Shown: piece by piece, positions 8,133-16,312 of the stretch
Position numbering within the stretch: position 1 is the stretch's first letter
Layout: every line of letters begins with the position of its first letter
Assembly (NCBI GenBank): GCA_963668585.1
Contig: OY764869.1
Coordinates: 3,658,001-3,722,000 of the forward strand
Reading direction: 5' to 3'
DNA from: Bin87 sp963668585
Lineage (GTDB): Bacteria > Chloroflexota > Dehalococcoidia > Lucifugimonadales > UBA3495
DNA: 64,000 bases
Made by a program: the position numbers and the translations under genes
Notes under the pieces: model-generated
Database searches by the model: none
Told to the model about the DNA's origin: nothing
The model's input: only the letters and a program-made list of their open reading frames with translations

Positions 8133-8269
8133 CGGCTTCGGCGATGGGCGATCTGCGCGGGCGACGTTGGAATAAATGGACGCTGGCGGGTTGATTCATG
8201 GCCGGAAAATCAAATGCGAACCGGGGTTGCCAATCTGCAAATCCTTAGTAAACTACCCCGACGGCGATG

Positions 8270-8295
8270 TTGCCAGTATCGGAAAGTGCTATAAT
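8270..8295 (+). promoter_or_regulatory. Candidate promoter of the 110-residue protein
   Basis: TGCTATAAT (8287-8295) is an extended -10. TTGCCA at 8270-8275 is only 14 bases upstream, short for a -35, so the extended -10 probably does most of the work. The same TGTGCTATAAT-like motif precedes the tRNA-Leu gene at 8806-8815. Confidence 0.5.
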
Positions 8296-8355
8296 GTCGT
8301 TGAGCTTACCATCGATAGCGGTGGTAATGTCCCGCCGGAAATTGGGAGAAATGCA

Positions 8356-8688
8356 ATGAACGCATCACAGAGAGACGACGTGGAAGTGGGCGGATTGGAC
8401 CAGGAAAACCCGGTGGCAAACCCCGATCCGATTGTCGTGGAGCAGCAGGCAGGCCCGCAGGTTGAGGACTATGACATCGAGTCGCTGACGCCGTTGCAGG
8501 CTCACTATCTGGAGTCGCTGCGACAGTTGGTGATGGTCAAGAACGAATACCAGTCTGCGTCCGACTACGAAACCTGGATGATGGAGTCCATCAACCGGTC
8601 AATCTACTCGGCGCTGCGCGATTGCATCGAAGCCAATATCGGGACCATCGCGAAGGAACTGCTCCATCGGGAACACCAGGTCAACTAA
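8356..8688 (+). CDS. Hypothetical acidic protein downstream of dnaK
   Basis: A 110-residue protein of no recognised family. Residues 1-40 are acidic and probably disordered (VEVGGLDQENPVANPDP); residues 45-110 are predicted helical, with SLTPLQAHYLESLRQLVMVK and the pattern DYETWMMESINRSIYSAL. ATG 8356 is chosen because GGGAGAA lies 5 bases upstream; a longer frame begins at 8176 but crosses the promoter. It has its own promoter and a GC-rich hairpin after it, so it is likely monocistronic and not part of the heat-shock operon. Confidence 0.65.
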   Translation: MNASQRDDVEVGGLDQENPVANPDPIVVEQQAGPQVEDYDIESLTPLQAHYLESLRQLVMVKNEYQSASDYETWMMESINRSIYSALRDCIEANIGTIAKELLHREHQVN

Positions 8689-8703
8689 ATTTGGCGATCA
8701 GAC

Positions 8704-8743
8704 GCGGCGGCGGGGTGGGGCAAAACCCTCATCCCGCCGCCGC
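8704..8743 (+). terminator. GC-rich hairpin terminator
   Basis: GCGGCGGCGGG (8704-8714) pairs perfectly with CCCGCCGCCGC (8733-8743), loop 18 bases, followed by TACTGTTT. It lies 16 bases past the stop of the 110-residue protein. Confidence 0.8.
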
Positions 8744-8784
8744 TACTGTTTAACTGGAGCGTGGTGGAACGAGCCAGACGCCCT

Positions 8785-8815
8785 TTGACGCCGGATTCGG
8801 ATTTTGTGCTATAAT
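8785..8815 (+). promoter_or_regulatory. Promoter of the tRNA-Leu gene
   Basis: TTGACG (8785-8790), 19-base spacer, TATAAT (8810-8815) with an upstream TG. The tRNA begins 15 bases later. It could drive all three tRNAs. Confidence 0.65.
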
Positions 8816-8829
8816 CCCGATATGTCTAT

Positions 8830-8916
8830 GCCGAGGTGGTGGAAATGGTAGACACGCGGTCTTGAGGGGGCCGTGGGCTTTCGCTCGTGTGGGTTCAAGT
8901 CCCGCCCTCGGCACCA
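8830..8916 (+). tRNA. tRNA-Leu(GAG)
   Basis: An 87-base tRNA including encoded CCA. Acceptor GCCGAGG pairs with CCTCGGC; the anticodon loop is CTTGAGG (anticodon GAG), and there is a long variable arm as expected for leucine. The T loop is GTTCAAGT. Confidence 0.95.
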
Positions 8917-8981
8917 ATCAGGCTCGGCGAGCAAGGCAGCAACAGTTTCTGGCGTCAGCAGGTATTACACCTCATTACCGA

Positions 8982-9057
8982 GGCGACGTAGCCAAGTGGT
9001 TAAGGCGGAGGTCTGCAAAACCTCTATTCGGCGGTTCGAATCCGCCCGTCGCCTCCA
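8982..9057 (+). tRNA. tRNA-Cys(GCA)
   Basis: A 76-base tRNA with encoded CCA. Acceptor GGCGACG pairs with CGTCGCC; the anticodon loop CTGCAAA gives anticodon GCA. The T arm GGCGGTTCGAATCCGCC is perfect. Confidence 0.95.
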
Positions 9058-9163
9058 ACCCTCCCCTCTGAAAGCGCCAGCGAACCAACCAGCCTCAAGG
9101 ATCAGCGTTCACCAAACCGACAGCGGTCCATGACAGACGAGTCATGGGAATGGTTTTACTGTT

Positions 9164-9250
9164 GCCGAGGTGGCGAAACGGCAGACGCGGCGGACTTAAA
9201 ATCCGCTACCTTTCTGAGGTGTGTGGGTTCGAGTCCCTCCCTCGGCACCA
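9164..9250 (+). tRNA. tRNA-Leu(UAA), integration target
   Basis: An 87-base tRNA with encoded CCA. Acceptor GCCGAGG/CCTCGGC, anticodon loop CTTAAAA (anticodon UAA), long variable arm. Its last 21 bases are repeated at 24743-24768, which marks it as the insertion site of the element that follows; the gene itself is intact. Confidence 0.96.
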
Positions 9251-9255
9251 AATTC
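9230..9255 (+). repeat. Left attachment repeat (attL) in the tRNA 3' end
   Basis: A 26-base direct repeat with 24743-24768. It begins in the T arm (CGAGTCCC) and runs through CCTCGGCACCA into AAATTC past the gene, as is usual for tyrosine-integrase crossover sites. Confidence 0.9.
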
Positions 9256-9816
9256 TCAATAGGCGTCAATCCCCGTTTGAAAGGGGTATCAATAAGCATT
9301 GCGGCGGCAGAAATGCCGCCATTTTGCCGCCATTAGTGGTGGCAAAGCCGTTTTTCGGGCCAAAACTGTCCCAATCAGATCCCAGCGCACGCAGTCCTTT
9401 GAAAAAAGTTTCGAACCCTACAGGGATATAAGTTCGGGTCGAAGTGCTGGCTCGTTGGCCTTTGGCTCGTTGAAGACGGCCGAACAAGGTATCGGGCACC
9501 ATTTTCACCACCGTCCAGTTTCAACCGGTGAGATGTCAGTTTCCTCCGGATAGTCAAGCGTCGCCCATGGTGATGGAGAATACGTCGCGGGCTCAGGTCG
9601 TTGAGGCATCGTTCCAACTTCCTAAATGACGCACCCCGCATTGGCCGGGGAAAAGCACATGCACGGCGATAGACCGTGAATCCCTGGACGCTTTGTCCCA
9701 ACGATTTCCAGAGGAGCGGCGCGCGATTGACCGATTGACTGCAGCTTGGTAATACTCCCAGTCGCGTGTTTGCACGACAGGACTCCAGCCCGGCCGGGCA
9801 CTTCAGGGAGAGATCC
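9256..9816. other. Island left end, no gene recognised
   Basis: Short frames on both strands show no family features. It contains repeated GCCGCCATT units near 9318-9335 and little else. Integrase arm sites may lie here but the TTTGTCGACC motif seen elsewhere was not found. Confidence 0.4.
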
Positions 9817-11210
9817 ATGCCACTCACCCGCCAGGAACTGCAATCCAAACTCTGGCAGGTTGCCGACATCCTGCGGGGCCAGATCAACTCCACCGATTAC
9901 AAGAACTAATTCCTCTCGATGCTGTTCCTGAAGCGGCTGTCGGACCGGTTCGACGAGGAGGTGGCGATCGCCGTGGCTGCCGGCGTGCCCCAGGCCGCCG
10001 CCGTTGCCGATCCCGACGAGCACCAGTTCGCGGTACCGGAGAGCGCACATTGGAATCAGATCGTCAAGGCGACCATGACCCTGGGCGAGGCGCTGAACAT
10101 CGCCAGCCACGAGATCGAGTACGCCAACGCCGGTCGCATCGACGGGGTGCTCACCGGCACCAACTGGAACGACGAGTCCAAGCTGGGCAGCCCCGCCAGC
10201 CGCGAGCGCATCATCCGCAGCCTGCTGACCCACTTCAACGATCTGGACCTGAGGGATGACAACTTCGCAGCTGACGGGGACGGCACCAGCAACGTGCTAG
10301 GCGATGCGTATGAGTACCTCATCTACCAGTTCGCCGACGATGCCGGCAAAAAGGTTGCGAGTTCTATACGCCGCGTTCGGTGGTGCGGCTCATCGGGGAA
10401 CTGCTGCAACCGAAGGAGGGGATGCGCATCTGCGTCCCCACCTTCGGTTCGGGTGGCATGCTCATCCTGGCCGCCGATTACGTGCAGGAACGTGGTGGGC
10501 AGCGTCAGAACTTGATGCTTGAAGGTTAGGAAAGGAACCTGGATACCCTGGCCATCGGCAAGCTCAACATGCTGCTCCACGGGCTGGCGTCCGCGCGACT
10601 GGTGCCGGGCGACGTCATCGCCGAACCCGGACTGGTGGACGCGCAGGGCCGGCTGCAATCCTATGACCGCGTCATCGCCAACCCGCCGTTCAGCTTGAAG
10701 AACTGGGGCCATGACTACGCGCCCAGCGACGAACACCATCGCTTCGACCGGTACGGCGCCATCCCTCCGCGAACCCGCGGGGATCTGGCGTTTCTGTTGC
10801 ACATGCTCGGGGTGACCAACGCCGGTGGCATGGTGGGTGTGGTGATGCCCCACGGCGTGCTGTTCCGTGGCGGCGCCGAGGGCAAGATCCGCAAGGGCAT
10901 CGTGGACGCCGATCTCTTCGAGGCGATCATCGGGCTGGCGCCCAACCTGTTCTTTGGCGCGGCCATCCCGGTGTCCATCTGCGTGCTGAACAAGAATAAG
11001 CCGGCGGCGCGACGCGGCAAGGTGTTATTCGTGGACGCTGCCCAAGATGGCTACTACCGTCCGGGTAAGGCGCAGAATTTCCTGGATCAGGAGCACATCG
11101 ACAGCATCGTCAGTGCGTTCCAGGGCTACGCGGACGTGGAACGGTTCGCCCACGTGGCTGATCTGGACGAGATCGCCGGCAACGACTACAACCTGAACAT
11201 CAGCCGCTAA
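9817..11210 (+). pseudogene. hsdM: Type I restriction-modification methyltransferase (HsdM), broken
   Basis: Pieces in order read as one N6-adenine methyltransferase of a type I system: MPLTRQELQSKLWQVADIL at the start, SMLFLKRLSDRFDEE, then FYTPRSVVRLI, the SAM motif FGSGGML and the catalytic VIANPPFS, followed by GVLFRGGAEGKIRKG. Three lesions are visible: a TAA at 9907-9909 where a tyrosine is expected in DYKNxFL, a one-base deletion near 10350 (GKKGGEFYTP is broken), and a TAG at 10527-10529 in place of a sense codon. The 3' end is cut at LNISR by the IS5-like element, whose insertion supplies the final TAA. No hsdS or hsdR is seen. Confidence 0.88.
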
Positions 11211-12182
11211 GTGCCTGTCCTAATAACTGGTGAAAACTCGCGGTCCCGTTCCGGTGAGTCAGGCCAGGGTTGCATCTAGACTGGGTCAATGACCAAATCG
11301 AAAGACCCCAAGCCCCCGCGTCCCAAGCGTGCGGGTCCGGCCGCCAGGACCAATCCCACCACCGGCGGTTTCCAGATCTCCGATGAACTCTGGGAGGTGC
11401 TGGAGCCGTTGATCCCCGAGCATGTGAACACCCATCGGTTTGGCGGCGGCCGGCCCCGGGTTCCCGACCGCACCTGCGCCAACGGCATTTTCTACGTGCT
11501 GCGTACCGGCTGCCAGTGGAAAGCCCTGGATGCCACCGGCATCTGTTCCGGGTCCACGGCCCACCTGCGCTTCCAGGAATGGGTGGCCGCTGGGGTGTTC
11601 CTGGAGTTGTGGCGAGTGGGATTGGAACGCTATGACGAACTGAAGGGTTTGGACTGGAGTTGGCTGAGCATGGACGGCGCCATGACCAAATCGCCTCTGG
11701 GCGGGGGGAAAAACCGGCGCCAACCCCACCGACCGCGGCAAGCGGGGCGTCAAGCGCAGTCTGCTGACTGAAGCGTCAGGCATTCCGGTGGGTCTGGCGG
11801 TGGACGGCGCCAACCGCCACGACATGAAGCTGGTGTGGGCCACGGTGGATAGCCTGGCGGTATACCGACCGGCACCCAGGCCAGAGCAGCCCCAGGGGAT
11901 GTGCCTGGATAGAGGCTACGACTTCGCCGAGGTGCGTCGCACCCTGGAGGAGTTCGGCTTCACCGCCCACATCCGCGGCCGAGGCGAAGAGGCTTGGGCA
12001 ATCAAAAGAGAGGCTGGGTTCAAAGCCAGGCGTTGGGTGGTGGAACGCACCCACAGTTGGCTGAACCGTTTTCGGCGCATTCTCGTCCGTTGGGACAAGT
12101 CCCCCGACAACTACATCGCCTTTCTGCATTTCGCCTGTGCCCTCATCACCCTCAGAGCTGCCGGGTTATTAGGATAGGCTCT
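11210..12182 (+). mobile_element. IS5-family element
   Basis: The ends are GTGCCTGTCCTAATAAC (from 11211) and, reversed, GAGCCTATCCTAATAAC (ending 12181), a slightly imperfect 17-base terminal repeat, flanked by TA on both sides. Total about 973 bp. It interrupts hsdM on its left and is itself interrupted at its right flank by the IS701-like element. Confidence 0.8.
11289..12177 (+). pseudogene. IS5-family transposase, frameshifted
   Basis: Two frames make one DDE transposase. Residues from 11289 to about 11700 carry the N-terminal part (DELWEVLEPLIPEH, GIFYVLRTGCQWKAL) and the first catalytic Asp in SMDGAMTKS. The second frame, from about 11720 to 12177, carries the second Asp in CLDRGYDF and the Glu in RWVVERTHSWLNRFRR. 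The change of frame is at the run GGGGGGAAAAA (about 11703-11713) and requires skipping one base. Either a programmed +1 shift or, more likely, an inactivating one-base change in the run. Confidence 0.8.
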
Positions 12183-12185
12183 TAG

Positions 12186-13642
12186 CTGGACTTTGTACAA
12201 AAACTAGAAAAATGAGGAAGACAGGGTAAGCTGGGTTGACCCCACATCTCACCGTAGGTCGACCATGCTCACCCTGCCCGATGCCATTGTAACGGTTCTC
12301 TTTCCCTTCGCCATTTTGTTCCAACACCGCACTTGGCGAAAGGCTCAGATCCTATTGGTCGGCACGATCCTGACCCCGGGCCAGCGCACGGTAGCCTCGG
12401 CGTTGCGCGTCATGGGCCTCAGCAGCGACCGCAACTATGCCCGCTACCATCATGTACTGAACCGGGCAGCATGGTCGCCCCTTGGAGCGTCCCAGGTTTT
12501 GCTCCGGCTGCTGATCGGGCATCTCGACCACGGCGACGGCCCCCTGGTGTTCGGCATCGACGAAACCCTGGAGCGGCGGCAAGGTCCAAAGATCAACGCC
12601 CTGGGTGTCTACCGAGATGGCGTGCGTTCCAGCCGCAGCTATACAGTCAAGGCCAGCGGTTTACGCTGGGTCTCACTGATGTGGCTGGGACACATCCCCT
12701 GGGCCGGTCGCTATTGGGCCTTGCCCTTCCTCACCGTGCTGGCGCCCTCGGAACGCTATCACCAAAAGCGGGGACGCCGCCACAAGAAGGTCACTGACTG
12801 GGCCCGCCAGATGATCCTGCAACTGCGGCGCTGGCTGCCGCATCGGCCGCTGGTAGTGGTGGGCGACAACGGCTACGCCGTCCTCGACCTGCTCCACTGC
12901 CGCCAGTCGCTCCGTGAACCGGTAACCCTCATCACCAGGCTGCGCCTGGACGCCGGTCTCTATGATCCCGCGCCACCCCGCTCACCGGGTCAAACTGGCC
13001 GACCCCGGGTGAAGGGATCACGTCAACCCACCCTCAAGCAACGCCTTGATGATCCCAACCTGCGGTGGGACACCGTGTCGGTGTCCTGGTATGACGGCGC
13101 CGTCCGCACTCTGGAACTGGCCTCCCAGACCGCCCTTTGGTACCACCACGGCAAACCGCCCGTGCCCATCCGGTGGGTGCTGGTTCGAGACCCCAAGGGC
13201 GAACTGGACACTCAAGCCCTGCTCTGCACGGATCAATCGGTCAACCCAATACAGATCCTCCAGTGGTTTGTGCTGCGTTGGCAACTGGAAGTCACCTACC
13301 AGGAGGTGCGGGCTCACCTGGGTGTGGAAACTCAGCGCCAATGGTCAGATCGCGCCATCGCCCGCACTACGCCCATCCTGATGGGTCTGTTTTCCTGGAT
13401 CGCCCTGGCGGCCCACACGCTGCAGCAAGAGAGCCCCATCACCCAACGCACTGCGGCCTGGTACGACAAGCCGTCACCCACCTTCGTGGATGCCATCGCC
13501 CTGGTGCGACGACACCTGTGGCTGGCGTCCCAGAGTTTTTCAATGTCGTCGCCCGACGATGACCGGGAAAAACAGGCTCTCGATTTATACGCCCGGCTTA
13601 TCGATTCCCTCGCCTACGCCGCTTGAACGTACAAAGTCCAGC
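12186..13642 (+). mobile_element. IS701-family element
   Basis: Ends CTGGACTTTGTAC and GTACAAAGTCCAG are a perfect 13-base inverted repeat. The element is flanked by TTAG at 12182-12185 and 13643-13646, a four-base target duplication of the YTAR type known for IS701. It landed at the very right edge of the IS5-like element. Confidence 0.88.
12265..13626 (+). CDS. IS701-family transposase
   Basis: A 453-residue, apparently intact DDE transposase. Catalytic residues are likely the Asp in VFGIDETLERR, the Asp in VVVGDNGYAVLDLL and the Glu in WQLEVTYQEVRAHLG, with the YREK-like helix region following. The frame is full length with no stop or shift, so this copy may still be active. The start ATG is 80 bases inside the left end. 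Confidence 0.88.
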   Translation: MLTLPDAIVTVLFPFAILFQHRTWRKAQILLVGTILTPGQRTVASALRVMGLSSDRNYARYHHVLNRAAWSPLGASQVLLRLLIGHLDHGDGPLVFGIDETLERRQGPKINALGVYRDGVRSSRSYTVKASGLRWVSLMWLGHIPWAGRYWALPFLTVLAPSERYHQKRGRRHKKVTDWARQMILQLRRWLPHRPLVVVGDNGYAVLDLLHCRQSLREPVTLITRLRLDAGLYDPAPPRSPGQTGRPRVKGSRQPTLKQRLDDPNLRWDTVSVSWYDGAVRTLELASQTALWYHHGKPPVPIRWVLVRDPKGELDTQALLCTDQSVNPIQILQWFVLRWQLEVTYQEVRAHLGVETQRQWSDRAIARTTPILMGLFSWIALAAHTLQQESPITQRTAAWYDKPSPTFVDAIALVRRHLWLASQSFSMSSPDDDREKQALDLYARLIDSLAYAA

Positions 13643-13766
13643 TTAGTCACAAATTTGGGTGTTTCCATCAAATACCATCAGGTCCTGCAACGGATCGCCT
13701 GACGCTCAAACCACCGGCCCTTGCCGGCGATGAATCCCCGCTCAGGCATACCAAAGGAGGACGACC

Positions 13767-13970
13767 ATGGAAGTAAAGTTGGCTTGCTCGGCAAAGGAAG
13801 CCGCCGAAATGCTGGGACTGAGCGAGTGGAAAGTACGAGAACTCTGCTACACCAAACAACTCAGATCACTGAAAGTGGGGCAGCGCCTGATCATCCCCAT
13901 GGCCGCCCTTCATGAATTCCTGAACCCACACCCCGGCGGCAACGGGGACGAACCACCGCGGGATGAGTAG
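13767..13970 (+). CDS. Excisionase-like helix-turn-helix protein
   Basis: A 67-residue protein with a MerR/excisionase-type winged helix: LACSAKEAAEMLGLSEWKVREL then LRSLKVGQRLIIPMAALHEFL. Such proteins bind promoter or att-site DNA and control the direction of integrase action. GGAGG lies 8 bases upstream of the ATG. It is 230 bases upstream of the integrase and in the same direction, the arrangement usual for xis-int pairs. The C-terminal tail is short and acidic. Confidence 0.8.
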   Translation: MEVKLACSAKEAAEMLGLSEWKVRELCYTKQLRSLKVGQRLIIPMAALHEFLNPHPGGNGDEPPRDE

Positions 13971-14202
13971 TCCGTTCGCAGCGCCGGCGGATCGGGTGTG
14001 ACCGGTCCCTGGGGCGCCAGCCCAATGACCTCGCACCGGATGACCTCGCACCGGTCGAACGCGCTTTGAGTCTGGAGTTGCTGGTCCGGTACCCCTTCAA
14101 CTCATCCCATCGGTTCGGGCAGGGGCCGTACGCAGCCCAATGCGATCGCCCCGGACTACTCACTCGTCAGGTATCAGAACTTGCAGATCAACACGGAGGA
14201 AC

Positions 14203-15384
14203 ATGACCGGAAGTATCCGAAACCGCGGGCGCGGCACCTGGGGACTGACCATCAGTCTCGGCCGCGACCCGAACGGCAAGCGCATACGGAGGTATTTCAC
14301 CTTCAAGGGCACCAAACGGGACGCCGAGCGGGAACTCAGGCGTCTCCTGGCCGAGTTCGAGGTTGCGCCCATGCCGGTGGCAGAGCGTATCAATCTGCGC
14401 GATTGGTTCCCGCGGTGGATCGAGGAATACGGAACCGTCCGGAGGTGGCGGCAATCCACCATCGATCGCTACGCCAGCATCGCCAGGGAGCATCTCATTC
14501 CACAATTGGGTGATGTCTTCGTGGACGAGCTGTCGACGCGACGAGTGCAGCGCCTGCAGATGGCGCTGCTCCGGGAGGGAATGGATCCCAAGGGCGTTCA
14601 GCTGGTCAGGACGGTGCTCTCGGGTGCAATCAACTACGCCATTGCCATGGGTTACGCCCGCTACAACGCCGTCAGGGACGTGAAACCGCCGTCGATCCCG
14701 CGCAGGGAGGTCAAACCAACCTCGGCTGAAACGGTGTCAGCCATGCTGAAGCTCGCAGAAGAAGAGGAACATACCTTGTTTCCGGCAATCTTTGTCCAGG
14801 TGTGCACCGGTGTCCGCCGAGGTGAACTCCTCGCCCTCACCTGGGACAACGTGGATCTGGACCAGCGCGAAATCCACATCGAGCGATCCCTTGGCCGCCG
14901 TTCCACCGGGTTGGTGGTGGACCCGCCGAAAACAGAACGCGGGCGACGCACCATCAGACTGCCGGCGGTCGCTGCTGACGTGCTGAGTACACACCAACAG
15001 CGACAGGCCGATCATAAAGAGCAGTACCAGGAGATTTACAATGACAACAACCTGGTGTTCGCCGACGAGTTCGGGGAGTTCATCAATCCCATGAGCCTCA
15101 CGCGCGCGGTGAATACGCTGGGGGAACGCGTCGGCCACCCGAACATGCGCAATCACGACCTCAGACACTTTCATATTTCCCAGTCCCTGGGGCTGGGCGT
15201 GCCCATCGCCGAAACATCCGCACGCGCCGGACATTCGGACCCATCCATCACCTGGAGGGTGTACGCCCATTTGCTGCCCGGCGCCGAGCCGGCGACACCG
15301 GGCGTCATCGACGACGCCATGGCGGCTTTCCGGCTTGACGCGGGCTCAGAAACGCCCGAAGATGACGGGCCACGGGACTGCTGA
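14203..15384 (+). CDS. Tyrosine-type site-specific integrase
   Basis: A 393-residue phage/ICE-type integrase. Residues 1-52 form an arm-binding domain, about 60-165 the SAM-like core-binding domain, and 170-385 the catalytic domain. All six catalytic positions can be placed: Arg205 (CTGVRRGEL), Lys243 (PPKTERGRR), His318 and Arg321 (NHDLRHFH), His344 (RAGHSDPS) and the nucleophile Tyr354 (WRVYAHL). ATG 14203 has GGAGG 6 bases upstream; a longer frame from 14140 lacks this. Residues 281-393 and the following 140 bases are repeated at 24232-24717. Confidence 0.93.
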   Translation: MTGSIRNRGRGTWGLTISLGRDPNGKRIRRYFTFKGTKRDAERELRRLLAEFEVAPMPVAERINLRDWFPRWIEEYGTVRRWRQSTIDRYASIAREHLIPQLGDVFVDELSTRRVQRLQMALLREGMDPKGVQLVRTVLSGAINYAIAMGYARYNAVRDVKPPSIPRREVKPTSAETVSAMLKLAEEEEHTLFPAIFVQVCTGVRRGELLALTWDNVDLDQREIHIERSLGRRSTGLVVDPPKTERGRRTIRLPAVAADVLSTHQQRQADHKEQYQEIYNDNNLVFADEFGEFINPMSLTRAVNTLGERVGHPNMRNHDLRHFHISQSLGLGVPIAETSARAGHSDPSITWRVYAHLLPGAEPATPGVIDDAMAAFRLDAGSETPEDDGPRDC

Positions 15385-15439
15385 GGCTGCCTGGCTATTG
15401 AAACAACGCGCTTTTGGCTTATTGATACTGACCATCCAT

Positions 15440-15460
15440 TTTGTCGACCGTTTGTCGACC
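15440..15460 (+). repeat. Paired TTTGTCGACC motif after the integrase (copy 1)
   Basis: TTTGTCGACC occurs at 15440-15449 and 15451-15460, one base apart. The same pair follows the integrase fragment at 24630-24650. Short tandem sites like these beside int are candidates for integrase arm-type binding. Confidence 0.55.
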
Positions 15461-15527
15461 AAAGTCGCCAAAACGTCCCAGAGCGCACCTGCACCGACAT
15501 CAGATTTGAGTAGGAAAACCGGTTGAA

Positions 15528-16312
15528 CCTGACTCCGGCACAGGCCAGGGTTGTCGCTTGGCTAACCAAAGGTGAACGACGCGCGCCCTCCCTACCGCCC
15601 TGCAGATTGGCCGATCCACGGGGCTATCGCGACATACAGATGGTTTGAAAGGCGTCGTCGCCACAGTGGCGATCAACGCCGCTTGGCGCCTTATCCCGAA
15701 CACTGGTCGGCCAACCGACCGGCATCGGTCGGCTCCGTGATCAATGGTTTGCTCGGCGTCAGACATTTGCGTTGAGTGACCGAGCGTAAGGTGCAGGGTC
15801 ACCTGTTGCACCATTGCCGACGCGACCCTTGCAAAACCGCTTGAATCACGTTCGTACGGGAACTCGGATGCACATGCCGCGTATCTCGTGTGATCCTCGG
15901 AACGGTTCGTTCGACGCGTCGGCATATCAGGCTCACACGATTTTTGCACATGAACGCACGATTCTCATCGGAACCGGAAAATGGTGACGAGCAAAAACGT
16001 GAGTGCGCAGCTTATTGCTGATGTGTGCATCCAAATACGTACATCCACAGGTGTAGATGCACGATTTCTACACCGTATGTCAGTGTACGTTTTTTGCACA
16101 GACAATGTTCTGTGCCGGGAACATAATTGCGGCCCGTCAATGGGCTTTCTACCCCGTTGCTGTTCGCCATATCGTGTTGGACCAATGAGGCAAACGGCGG
16201 TTGATATCGCGTTTCTTCTCTGTTGCCTGCTTTCGGGCCTCGCGGCAGGTTGAGGCATGTGCCCCCACGACGGTGCGAAATCTATTTTGCAAAAACCTGA
16301 GAGGCAGGGCGC
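15528..16312. other. Gap between integrase and giant gene
   Basis: No gene is supported. Frames of 60-150 codons exist on both strands but show no family features. The att core does not follow the integrase copy here as it does at 24743. Near 16028-16065 there is a TGCATC...GATGCA dyad. The promoter of the giant gene should be in the last 300 bases but no clear -35/-10 pair was found. Confidence 0.4.

Noticed and set aside
15528..15600. Attachment site after the intact integrase
   Set aside because: Compared with 24743-24768, only a vague CTCCGGCAC similarity exists; no usable repeat.
16028..16065. Riboswitch or attenuator before the giant gene
   Set aside because: Only a short TGCATC/GATGCA dyad; no conserved riboswitch features and it is 250 bases from the start.
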